From Dipteris shenzhenensis (taxonomy: Eukaryota > Polypodiophyta > Polypodiopsida > Gleicheniales), in NCBI GenBank assembly GCA_047967505.1, contig CM106540.1: DNA of 64,000 nucleotides; one strand, 5' to 3'. Below the pieces are notes generated by a model, which saw nothing but the letters and a program-made list of their open reading frames with translations, ran no database searches and was not told the origin of the DNA. Shown here piece by piece: positions 34,167 to 44,580 of this stretch. The first letter of the stretch is position 1. The number at the start of each line of letters is the position of its first letter. The position numbers and the translations under genes were made by a program.

Positions 34167-36481
34167 TTCCTTGTCTTCCGCTGAGACATTGAGATTCTTG
34201 AGAGTGTGAGAGAGATTGTGAGATTGAGAGTTCTCTTGAGTGATTGTGAGATCCTTCCCTTCACTTCCGTTGAGAGAAATTTCCGTCCATTTGAGAGGAA
34301 TTTCCGTCCATTGAGTGAGAGAGAGCTTTGAGATTTGTGAGAAAGAAAAATCTTGAGAGAAAGAGATCTCTTTGAGAGAATTTCGAAAAAGAGATGTGTA
34401 CTTTCTCTGAGTACTTTTGAGCCTTTGAGGGAGAGCCTCTTGTTTTGAGAGAAGGTTAGCTTGCTTCTTTGCAAGCTAATACCTCTCCAACGAATGCCCA
34501 TGCACAAGCTTCCTCGTCAAATGACCGCTTCAAAGGCAGCCTCAAAGGTCTTCTACACAAGGCCTTCAACAGTCAGCCATTGGGAGCCGCCTCCGTGCTC
34601 ATGGCAATCGGTGCCCTGAACCCGCAGTCTCCTCAAGCTGCGCTATCGACAGGGGACTCCAACCAATGTACCTAGCCTCCTGCAAAGCATCTTCTACACT
34701 GCCTACAATGGATGGGCAACCTTCTTTTGCGGCTCTAGCTTCTAGCTCCTAGCTCCATGGCAAACGCCACCCACATCAAAGCTAAGGCTCCATTGCTGGC
34801 CTGCGCTCCATCAACAACGAACGACCCACAACTCCATCAACGGATTTGACACGGGCAGCCAGCTGCCATCTACTCTTCAAACAATATCGCAGGTAAGAAA
34901 AGCTGACGACACCTCCTCGGACTCCTTCTCGGACTACAAGCCGCTCACTGCTCTTTTGCTGCAACCGCCCTTGTAAGCTTCTACGAGGTAACGCCTCCTA
35001 CAGCCAGCTCGCCATAGCCTCATCCAATTGGATGAAGCTCTCATAGCCCGACCGACAGCTCCCAGCCACACTGTGAACGGTTCCTTGGAGAGACCAAAGT
35101 CAGAGACTTTGGTCCATCTTCTACGATCTCCCTCGACGACGAGCTCCACCTCCATAAGCCATCGCTCACGTCTGCCTCCTCTACAGCACCTCTGCAACAG
35201 ACGGCTCCTTCATCAGCCCAAACGAACCTCCAAACTCAGCTCCAAGAAAAATACTAGCGACGATAGCCACCGGCCAAGCGACCCGATCGAAGGTCACCCA
35301 AAGGAGATCCGTCGACGGAATCTTCAGATTTCAGCACCTATCACTCACCTTGGGTTCCGATTAACCCGGGTGCAGTTAGGAAAGGATAGGGTTGATCCAC
35401 GTGGCATCTTATCTTGCCACGTCAGCAAGCTCCAGCATCTGCCACATCATCACCTTATCCTAGTGCCACATCACCTGTGCCACATCATCTTTGCCACGTC
35501 ACCTGTACCACGTCATGAGTGCCACATCAGCATTGCCATGTCACCCTGCTGACATCATCTGTGCCACCTCAGCACTGCCACCTCAGCACTGACCCCTGCA
35601 GGCACAGTCTCTTGCCAGGCACACTGTGCACACACTGCATGTGCACACTCCTGCCACCTCAGCACAGAGCTTCACTGGCACACCTCTTGTTAAGCACAGT
35701 GCCACATCATCACTGCATGTGACTCACAGTGACACATCATCATTGAGCACCATTTGCACTCCTTTTGCCCCTCCACCTAGATCAAGTCATATCTCTTGAT
35801 CCAGGAAGAATTTGAGGGTGCTCCAAAAAGGAAAGTCGCTCGTTTTTTCGTGCTCCACGCGCTCGTTACATCATATGCACATTTCGGCGCAAGTTATACT
35901 CACATTTGTGCCTCGCCGACAAAACCACTTCCTTCACGCACATTTGCCTCTACATCGACGCATCTGACCCAGCACTTAAAAAGAACAAAAGAAAAGGAAT
36001 TATTTGCTGCTCTTTCATCGATCGACGGTTGGTTTAGATCTAGATCAGAGTAGACTAGATCGCCATAGAGGGGACGCTTTGAATTCCCCAAGTTGCCAAT
36101 CTAAGCCATGCCCGAAATTCCCGACTAGTACCTACTTGGAGTCAGTCCATACGCTCACATCCGATTTCACATCATTACATTACCTGAAACCTTATGTTCA
36201 TCAGTTCAGTGAGCAGACTTCAAAGTACAGAGGCATTGCAGATTGGTTCAGTGGGCAGATATCATTTAATCACACACACATGCCACCATTGTAAAGCCTA
36301 TTCAGCTATCTCACGGCATAGTGCACATCATTTTTAGCCTTGTAAAGCCTCTTGGCTATTCCCAGCATCATTGCCACAAGCCTTGTAACACAGATCAGAT
36401 CTTATATACTGCAGTTCTATCTTCATCGACGGTACAGAGATTTCACTTGGCATCTTCAGTGTATTTGCAGTTGATTCATAC
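34167..36481 (+). other. Copia-1 long leader with CCACATCATC minisatellite
   Basis: Unusually long (2.3 kb before the MITE). 34190-34450 is rich in GAGAGA and TTTGAG words. 35400-35720 is a minisatellite of 11-16 base units built on GCCACATCATC or GCCACCTCAGC. The other short frames (34469-34675, 35028-35552, 35796-36053) show no recognised domain. Part of this may be captured host sequence. Confidence 0.6.
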
Positions 36482-36728
36482 CTCGGGGGGGTCACTCATC
36501 ATATGTAACCCTATCACGTGAGTTCAACAGAAGGATTTTTTTTATTTCTAAAATTTACAGAAATTAATATACATAAGGGACTATTTAAAATAGTTTTGGA
36601 AAAAATTTATAGATTTGTATAGAAAAGGGGTACATTTTATTAATGAAATTTTTTACAGATAAGGGACTTTAAATATAGGCCTTGAACGCACGTGATATAG
36701 AGGTTTTATACATAGTGACCCCCCCGAG
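36482..36728. mobile_element. MITE copy C nested in Copia-1
   Basis: Same 15-base terminal inverted repeats as copies A and B. It is flanked by ATTCATAC (36474-36481) and ATTCATAG (36729-36736), an 8-bp duplication with one mismatch. It lies 47 bases before the gag start codon, in the leader of Copia-1. Confidence 0.9.
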
Positions 36729-36775
36729 ATTCATAGAGAGTTTTTCAGGACACTTTTGAGTACATTGTTTGCACC

Positions 36776-37454
36776 ATGTCGACTAGCAACCTCAATCTGG
36801 AGGCATCTGCTAAGTTAGACAACTCCAATTACGGTACATGGAAATACCGAATGGAGACCATTCTTGTGCTTCAGGACAAATGGGAGTATGTCGATGGATC
36901 TATACCTAGACCATTGGCCGATCCAGCCACCAGTAGCTCTACTCCATCTGTTGTCATAGTACCAGCAACGGGATCTACATCGGGATCTACATCTACACAA
37001 ACAGTTTCCACACCAGTAGCAGATCCTGCCATTGCCCGAGCTCAAGCAGAATGGGATAAGAAAGACAAGTATACCTATCACCTGATCAAGCAGAATGTGC
37101 AAGATGTCATGCTAGGACAGCTCAACACAGTTAAGACATCAAAAGAAGCATGGGATATGTTCGCAGCTCTCTACGAGTCCAAGAACACATCCAGGATTCT
37201 CACCCTGAGAAACCAGATCAACCAGAGTTTTCGCAACAGCAATGAAACCGGTCATGCTTATGTACTCTGCATCAAAGACTACAACAATCAACTTGCAGTA
37301 GCAGGAGAGACTATGAATCCCGCAGAAATGGTTCAAGTAATCATGAATGGACTAGGAGAAGGATATGAGAATGTAGTCCAGAGTATTGCCATCCAACGGC
37401 AAATTCCAACACTGGAAGAACTTCAGTCAGTTCTACTTGGTGAAGAACTCAGGA
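36776..37454 (+). pseudogene. Copia-1 gag, N-terminal part
   Basis: Starts at ATG 36776. It has a Copia gag N-terminus (KLDNSNYGTWKYRME) and a UBN2/retrotran-gag block (SKEAWDMFAALYESKNTSRI, VIMNGLGEGYENVVQSI, LEELQSVLLGEELRM). The nucleocapsid assembles virus-like particles in the cytoplasm. The open frame continues to 37600 only because the following inverted block happens to be open, so that C-terminus is not authentic and the zinc knuckle is missing from it. Confidence 0.85.
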
Positions 37455-37745
37455 TGACTAGAATGTCCACCACGATGATTTCCTCTTCCTCGGGAATTCC
37501 CTCGATTACTGTTGGATTGACCGCCTTGGTCATACTGCTTCTTGCGGCAATCTCTTTCATAGTGTCCAAACTTATGACAGTAGTTGCACTGGATGTTTGA
37601 CACATTGGTGGATGCATTCCCTCGTCCTTGGAATCTTCCTCGGTTGGAATGATTTCCTCTTTGCTGATTCTGATGTTGCTGAGGATGATGCTGATGCTGA
37701 CTTTGATTTTGTTGATGATGACCACTTTTCTGATATGATCTACCT
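37455..37745 (-). pseudogene. Inverted gag zinc-knuckle block of Copia-1
   Basis: On the minus strand this encodes a Gln/His-rich linker (HHQQNQSQHQHHPQQHQNQQ), Arg/Gly-rich repeats and a CCHC zinc knuckle (CNYCHKFGHYERDC). This is exactly what gag should carry after LLGEELRM. The plus strand resumes authentic coding at about 37750 (NFNPKEDFSY) before the protease. A segment of about 290 bp has therefore been flipped in place. Confidence 0.85.
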
Positions 37746-37749
37746 CTGA

Positions 37750-38359
37750 TACTAATTTCAATCCCAAAGAGGATTTCAGCTATCAAGTCGACCAAGTGGA
37801 ACAGGATCCTTGGTACATCGACAGCGGTGCATCATCTCATATGACAAATCACCAGGAATGGTTCACAGAAATGAAGCCACTAGAAGGTCAAAAGAATGTC
37901 ATCTACACAGCAGACAATACACCGAATCCGGTTCAAGGGACATGGGTTATCCCTATGAACAATTTCACTGGTACAAAAGGATTAGTCAAAGATGTGCTCT
38001 ATGTTCCGAAGCTCAGCAAGAACCTTTTGTCAATAGGTCAAATGACGGAACACAACTACAAAGTCATCTTCGACGGTGATGAATGCACTATCAGAGACAA
38101 ATCCAAAAGAGGTCAGCTAGTAGCAAAAGGTGTCAAGGAAGGACGCTTATACAGGATGCTAGCTACACTACCAAATAAGCATGCCATGTCAGCTCAAATG
38201 CAACAGATGCCACTATCTGCAAAATGGCACAAGAGATATGGTCATGTCAACTTCAAGTACTTGTTAGATCTAAGGAATCAGAATATGGCAATTGGGATTC
38301 CGAAGCTACAGTTTCTTGGAAAAGTTTGTGAAGCATGCTACTTCGGCAAACAAAAGTGA
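37750..38359 (+). pseudogene. Copia-1 protease and pre-integrase region
   Basis: WYIDSGASSHMTN (Asp at 37820-37822) is the active-site motif of a Copia aspartic protease. LYRMLATLPN and WHKRYGHVNFKYL belong to the gag-pre-integrase zinc domain (His/Cys, CEACYFGKQ). The frame ends in TGA at 38357 through a small indel; in-phase Copia sequence resumes in another frame (GILDLIHIDVWG, about 38390-38430). Confidence 0.85.
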
Positions 38360-38487
38360 ATCAACTTTGTCAGCAGTACCTCTCGTGCACGAGGTATTCT
38401 TGATTTGATTCATATAGATGTATGGGGTTATGCCAGACCCGCAGCATCAATGGTTCACTTTATTACTTGACCTTCATCGACGACTAC
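38360..38487 (+). pseudogene. Copia-1 integrase core, N-terminal part, frameshifted
   Basis: Encodes DLIHIDVWG and then, after another indel, YYLTFIDDY (ending at 38487), the first catalytic aspartate region of the integrase core. The next Copia residues (WVYFLKEKSEVF) appear only at 38735, after the inserted Gypsy fragment. Confidence 0.8.
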
Positions 38488-38734
38488 ATGATGTTACACA
38501 TAGTGGTGAGATGGCCAAGCTGGCTAATCTTATAACAGAGGAGTTCTCTGAATGTTTTAGGGATGAACTACCTTATGGGTTACCTCCAGAGCGGAGAGTT
38601 CAGCATAAGATTGAACTGATCCCGGGGGCAGAACCTGTAAATAGACCTCCCTATAGAATGAGTTTTACTGAAGAGGCGGAGGTGCGTAGACAACTGGAAG
38701 AATACCTCAAGTTGGGGCAAATTCAGCAGATATT
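38488..38734 (+). mobile_element. Ty3/Gypsy reverse-transcriptase fragment inside Copia integrase
   Basis: In its own frame this encodes FSECFRDELPYGLPPERRV, then HKIELIPGAEPVNRPPYRMS and RRQLEEYLKLGQIQQ. This is the conserved start of a Ty3/Gypsy reverse transcriptase domain (family pattern: LP.G.LPP.R...H.I.L.PGA.P....PYR). It sits between FIDDY and WVYFLKEK of the Copia integrase, replaces about four codons, and is out of frame with Copia. Template switching during reverse transcription is the likely origin. Confidence 0.88.
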
Positions 38735-41076
38735 GTTGGGTCTACTTTCTAAAAGAGAAATCTGAAGTGTTTGCCAGATTTCAAGAATTCAAAGCCATGG
38801 TAGAAAACCAAACAGGCAGAAAGATCAAGGTCATGAGATCAGACAGAGGAGGTGAATACATGTCTTCAGCATTCATGAACTTTTGCAAAAATCACGGCAT
38901 TCGAAGACAATTCACATGTGCAGATACTCCTCAGCAAAATGCAAGAGCTGAAAGGAAGAATGGGACTTTAGCAGATAGTGCTAGAGCAATGCTTAGTGAA
39001 AAGCATCTTCCGAATCAGTATTGGGCAGAAGCAATAGCTACAGCTAACTACTTGCTTAATCGGCTTCCTACCGAACCGATACAAGGTATGACTCCTTATG
39101 AAGCATTCACTGGACACAAGCCACGCATTGGGCATCTCCGCATATTTGGTTGCATAGCATATGCCCACATACATGATGATCATCGCAGGAAATTGGATGC
39201 GAAGTCACGCAAATGCATCATGGTTGGCTACAGTGAAGAAAGCAAAGCATACAAATTGTATGATCCCATCAACCGCAAAGTCATTATCTCCAGAGATGTA
39301 ATCTTCGATGAGGAATCAGAATGGAAAACCTCACCTACACAGGAGGTAGAAGCATCAACTTCACAGTCATCTACAGAACAGGTTGATGAAGAAGAGCAAG
39401 AATTGCCACCAACACCCCAAGCAGTGCCACAGCAACTCAGACGGTCTACTAGGGAAAGCAGACCACCAGCCAGATTGACATATGCTCAGAAAGGCAAAGC
39501 AATTCAGGTGGAAACCACCAACTATGCTCTTATGACTACCATCATGGCTACAGAAGAGCCAGTGTACTTCGAAGACGCAATAGACAAGCCAGAATGGAAA
39601 ACTGCTATGAATGAAGAAATGGATGCTTTGTATAAAAATAACACTTGGGAATCATGCGACCTTCCACCAGGAAAGAAGGCCATAGCCAACAAATGGGTAT
39701 ACAAAGTGAAGTACAATCCAGATGGCAGTATTCAAAGATACAAAGCCAGATTAGTTGCAAAAGGATTTGCACAACAATATGGCCAAGATTATGATGAGAC
39801 TTATGCTCCAGTAGCAAACATGGATTCCATATGGTTCTTGATATCATTAGTGACACTCAGCAAATGGAATGTGTATCAGCTCGATGTCAAGAATGCATTT
39901 CTCAATGGTTATCTAGATGAGGAAGTCTACATGCAACAACCAACCGGTTATGTTGAACCAGGAAAGGAGAACAAGGTTTGCCATCTCAAGAAAAGTCTCT
40001 ATGGCTTAAAGCAAGCACCCAGAAGTTGGTACAGCAGAATTGATAAGTATTTTGCTGATCTGGGATACATGAAGTCCAATGCAGATCATACTCTCTACTA
40101 CAAAGTTCAAGGGGAAGATATTACTATTGCACTTTTGTACGTAGATGATCTGATTGTGACAGGAAGCAAGGATAGCTTCATCAGAAAACTAAAACAAGAC
40201 TTATCTGCAGAGTTCGACATGAAAGATCTTGGACTTATGCACTATTGTCTTGGAATTGAGTTCTGGAGAGATTCAAATAGCACATTCATGAGTCAGCTCA
40301 AATATGTTGACAATCTCCTGAAAAAGTTTCATATGGTAGATTGCAAGATTGCAGCCACTCCCATGGAACAGAGTTTGAAACTTACTAAAGATTCAGAAAA
40401 GCCTACAGTCAATGACAGATACTACAGGCAACTCATTGGATCTCTTATATATCTGACAATCACACGGCCAGATATTTGTTATGCAGTAAGCTCACTAGCA
40501 CAGTTTATGGCAAATCCAAAACAGTCTCACTGGAATGCAGCCAAAAGAGTCTTGAGATACATCAGAGGTACAAGACAGTTTGGGATAGAATACAAAGGAA
40601 GTCATCCACGGTTGCATGGATACTGTGAGAGTGACTATGCTGGAGATCATGAGACCAGGAGATCGACACAGGGATATGCATTTTTCCTTGGTCAAGGTGC
40701 TATATCATGGTTGTCAAACAAACAGCTAACTGTTTCTTTGTCTTCGGCTGAAGCAGAATATAGAGCACTCACTACAAGTGCATGTGAGGCTATATGGCTC
40801 AGAAGACTATTGTCAGAAACAGATTACTTTGATGAGTCAAAGCCAACAACAATATACTGTGATAATCAATCGGCTCAAGCATTGGCCAAAAATCCAGTAT
40901 ATCACTCCAAGACAAAGCACATTGATGTCAGAGAGCACTTCATCAGAGAAAGAGTGTTACTTGGTGACATCACACTGCAGCATTGTGATAGCAAAGAAAA
41001 TGTTGCAGACATCTTTACCAAACCACTCGGTAAAGAGCTATTCGAGAAACACCGACTAGCTCTTGGTTTGATGTAG
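38735..41076 (+). CDS. Copia-1 integrase C-part, reverse transcriptase, RNase H
   Basis: An open frame of about 780 codons. It resumes at WVYFLKEKSEVF, then DRGGEYMSS (second catalytic Asp) and TPQQNARAERKNG (Glu region; the usual G-V is A-R). After a Ser/Glu/Pro-rich linker comes the reverse transcriptase (WVYKVKYNPDGSIQRYKARL, LLYVDDLIVTG with the catalytic Asp pair), then RNase H (CESDYAGDHETRRSTQGY, SSAEAEYRAL, YCDNQSAQ, HIDVREHFIRER, ADIFTKPLG). TAG at 41074. The RT and RNase H portions look intact, but the polyprotein has no continuous frame from gag because of the damage upstream. Confidence 0.92.
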
Positions 41077-41149
41077 AGGAAGGACATTCCCATTAAAGGG
41101 GTGTGATGGAATGTAATGCTCAGTCCTTCTTCGATTCCCCAGAATCATC

Positions 41150-41194
41150 ATCTTGAGGGAAGGCCTACTTCATGATGTTGATCTTGAGGGAAGG
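41150..41194 (+). other. Copia-1 polypurine tract, duplicated
   Basis: CTTGAGGGAAGG immediately precedes the 3' LTR and is the likely plus-strand primer. The same ATCTTGAGGGAAGG word occurs about 31 bases earlier. Confidence 0.75.
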
Positions 41195-41451
41195 TGTTGA
41201 GAGTTCATGCTCAACATCATGTGATCATGTGTGCATAGCACCATCACGTGATCATATGTGCATAGCACTAACCTTATAGAGTGCTATAAAGGAAAGGGTT
41301 AGATCCCCTAACCCTAACCCTAAAAGGGTTTGTATATATTCTATTTTTTCAACTAATTCTAGTGTACAGTTAGTCATTTGTGGTGTGCTCTCTAGCTGTG
41401 CCCTCTCTCCTCATCTCCACTCTTCTCCTCTCCCCTCTTCATATTTTGTCA
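41195..41451 (+). repeat. Copia-1 3' LTR
   Basis: 257 bp, same ends as the 5' LTR with two substitutions. Followed by the target duplication ACTAA. Confidence 0.95.
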
Positions 41452-41456
41452 ACTAA

Positions 41457-42360
41457 ATATTAAGTGGTAATATTAGTAAGTGCTAATATTACCAGTGCTG
41501 GTGGATAGTACTAAACAGTAAGTGCTAGATAGTTCTAAATAGGAAGTGTTAATATTAGTAAGTGATGGATAGCAAGTGCTAATATTACTAAATAGTAAAT
41601 GCTTGATCTGTAGTACTATTAGTACTAAATAGTAAGTGCTAGATGGTAAGTGTGATATTACTAGGTACTATATAGTACTATTAGTATTGAATAGTAAGTG
41701 CTAACATTACTAAGTGCTAGATAGTATTAAAGAGTACTTACTAAGTGCTAATATTACTAAGCGCTAAGAATGAGTGAGTCCTAAATAGTACTCAGTAAAT
41801 AGTACTTACTCAGTGCTAAATGTTATCAAGTGCTACATAGTACTAAATAGTGCTAAAATACTACAAAATAATACTAAATAGAACTAATAGTAGTAATAGC
41901 AGAATTAAGGCAAGGAAGAGAACAATATCTAAACAATACTATAGAGTACTAGTAGCAGGGTTAGTGCAAGGGATAGTACTAGATAGTACTAAATAGAACT
42001 AGTAGCAGGGTTAGTGCAAGGAGAGAATGATTACGCTCGAAGTCCTTCTCTAATACAAATCATTTCAAACATCACACACTACTAATTAACACTAAATAGT
42101 ACTATTTAGTCATAATGAGTATTCTATTTAGTCATAATAACTGAATTGAAAGAGCAAACAATACTATTTTGTCCTATCTTTATTCCTAGGATTGATTTCT
42201 AAAATATGGTCTATACTATAAACGTATTAAGTCTCCGGTGTAGTATTTAGTACTGTGATTCTATGATTTAGTGCTAAATTTGCTTCATATAGAATCTGTT
42301 ACAATGTTAAATGTTAGCTTTAACATCTGAACAATACTAATATTATCCCTGAAAGTACTA
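41457..42360 (-). repeat. Degenerate AGTACTAAATAGTGCTA array, distal part
   Basis: Continuation of the array at 33590-33892 beyond Copia-1, fading out around 42100-42360. No gene. Confidence 0.7.
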
Positions 42361-42374
42361 AATAGTTGTAAAGA

Positions 42375-42750
42375 TCAGTACCAAATAATAGTGTGTAACT
42401 TGGGCTTCGTTGAAAGAAGGAAGATGCACCTTTGTGATCTCCAAGAAATGAGTGGGATGTATTGCATACTTTTTTGGGCCGAGCCTATGCCTGCAAACAT
42501 CCTTCTTGTTTGGGAAAACCTTGGTGTTGTCTTTCTAGAACTGGATAACACATTGAACAACCTCACAACTTAAGGAATCTTGTCTATGCTTTTGACCTCC
42601 ATCTGCCCATTTGAAGGAAGCTTGTTTTATGTCCACGCGATGTTTCTTCAGATTCTGTGCTTCAATTCCAAGGGCTTTAGCTACTTTGCTATCACTATAT
42701 TTTTTAAATGCTGAAGTGTTAGCAATCATGTGGATCTGCTCTCTTCGCAA
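42375..42750 (-). pseudogene. Fragment of transposase related to the one at 56.0-58.2 kb
   Basis: Minus-strand reading: KVAKALGIEAQNLKKHRVDI, then SLSCEVVQCVIQF, a TAG, then KDNTKVFPNKKDVCRHRLGP and HPTHFLEITK. The pattern (V..FW...T..P..K.....R.R......H..HFLE.T) parallels the segment STRSFIQQFWEEH...FLECTQTELY of the transposase at 56.0-58.2 kb. The TAG stands where that family has Trp, so one G-to-A change explains it. No catalytic part remains here. Confidence 0.55.
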
Positions 42751-43165
42751 CTAACTTATCAGCACTTTCTACTCGTTTCACAAGACTCAATGATGTCTTT
42801 AGATTATCCACTATTGCCATTGATATGGACTAGCTTTGAAAATTTGTCTCATTGGCAAGCTCTTGCATATCTAGATGTTTTATAACCTTAGACAAAATGT
42901 CAGCCTTCGTTCTCAAGTCTAAGTTCTTTGTGGTATACTTGAAATCTCACACAATTGTTAATGTCAAGTGTCTCATGTTCATTTCGGAGCAATGCTGTGG
43001 TAGTGCATTGAGCGAGTTTCCTTCATGGTGTGGCACTTCTAGTGCGGAGTTCTCCATCTTGTGCACAGCCGTATTTCAATGGTAAATCATAAATTAATGA
43101 ACGACACAAGAAGACAATATGTCAAAACATGCATACTCAATCTTACTATATGAGAAAGTCATCCT

Positions 43166-43200
<35 letters not shown>

Positions 43201-44217
43201 CTGTAGAATTACTCAAACATAATTGGTTTTTGCACCAGAGAGAACATACGATCCAAAGTGTGAGGGCTTCAATGAGAGAGAAGGGGAGAGCTAGTTTGCA
43301 TAGAGAATGGAGAGAACCAGGGAGAGAGAGGGCAATGGACCTCTGGGAGAGAGAGAGCGATGGACCTCTAGTGAAGATGAGCGGAGATAATTGCAGGGAC
43401 AGAGACAGGACTCCACAAGAGAGAAGAGAGTTGACTGTCAATGGTTTCAAACATGTGCAAGTGATTCCACGAGAGAGAAGAGAGTAGATTGCAGATCGTG
43501 GATGGAGCAATCTTCTAGGAGACTAGTATACAAGTGCAATTTTTTTCACCGGTTTCTTCGACTATAGGCTCCCTCTATCATGTTTGATATGTATTAGCTG
43601 AGAAATCATTCGTTGTGTTAGATGGATACAATCCTTGTGTTGGGCAAATGTGATTCCGTGCGCTTGATGACATGGACATCCGTGGAGCACGAGGATAGTA
43701 TGTATCCCTTATCATGGGTGGAGAAAGGCCTCTTGAAATGGAAAACCAAGGAGTGCCCTTGGTGGTTGGACTGCCCCAATGAGTGTGTCCTACATTTGGG
43801 TATGCTTTGAAGGCCTCTCGCGCATTCACAATTTCTGTATATTGTTTTTGGTGCATCGCTCTTCCATCAGATGCATTGAATGATGCTCCATTAACACACT
43901 ATTCAAAATTTTTGGACTTCCTCTCCTGGTTTGGACTCTTTTTTGGAGCATATCCTGTCCACTCAACTTCACTTAGTGAGCTCAAAAATTGGGTTTTTTA
44001 GAGCACTAAATGGGTCATTTATATACAAATATGGCCTTATTAAGCTAAAAAGTCAAGTGGTGACCTCTAATTTAAGAAAAAAAGGCTCAATGATGCTATG
44101 ATTCCCAAACTTGTGCATGGTGCCTCCATCTAATAACTACAATAATAATAATAGTAGTCTCCTAACTCTAGTTCAATTTTAACACTATGAAGTGAAAATA
44201 TGACACCATATGAAAAG
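42751..44217. other. Non-coding DNA with a GA-rich block
   Basis: 43157-43201 is a GA microsatellite, and purine-rich GAGAGA DNA extends to about 43490. Frames across it are composition artefacts. 43500-44217 shows several short frames without recognisable features. Confidence 0.5.
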
Positions 44218-44402
44218 AGTTTGTTGAATTCAAGATATAAGTGGTGTATAGATACACCATTTTTTTGAAAAAAAAGAGTTTGTTGAATTCAATATATAAG
44301 TGGTGTATAGATACACCCTTTTTTTGAAAAACAAAGCATACAATACATTATCTTATTAGTGGTGTATAGATACACCATTTGTATGGAAAAAAGCATACAA
44401 AA
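44218..44402. repeat. Three tandem copies with GGTGTATAGATACACC palindrome
   Basis: Units of about 45-60 bp share TTGTTGAATTCAA, TATAAGTGGTGTATAGATAC and a run of T then A. Each has an inverted repeat GGTGTAT / ATACACC with a 2-base centre (near 44251, 44308 and 44352). Confidence 0.75.
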
Positions 44403-44580
44403 CATTATCTTATGCATCTGAATCTCTTTCAGAGTCATTAGATTCATGTAATGTATTTGCGCTTGATGGGTCAAGTCTTGCCAAATGATGTTTAATATGG
44501 ACACGACTTGGATCAAGGATTGTCATACATTTTTCAACATTGTATCCATGCTTCTTTTTAAAACTTTGTGTCCTCGATTT

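Larger units (their letters stand above)
33898..41451 (+). mobile_element. Copia-1: full-length Ty1/Copia retrotransposon, 7.55 kb
   Basis: Bounded by two 257-bp LTRs that differ at only two positions, with ACTAA on both sides (33893-33897 and 41452-41456). The order is LTR, primer site, long leader, gag, protease, integrase, reverse transcriptase, RNase H, polypurine tract, LTR, the Copia order. The insertion is young by LTR identity, yet the interior is heavily rearranged: a nested MITE, an inverted gag block, frameshifts around the protease-integrase join and a Ty3/Gypsy fragment inside integrase. It must have been copied using proteins from another element, or rearranged soon after insertion. 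Confidence 0.95.

Noticed and set aside
43119-43510. Two overlapping frames rich in Arg/Glu or Ser/Leu
   Set aside because: GA microsatellite composition on opposite strands.
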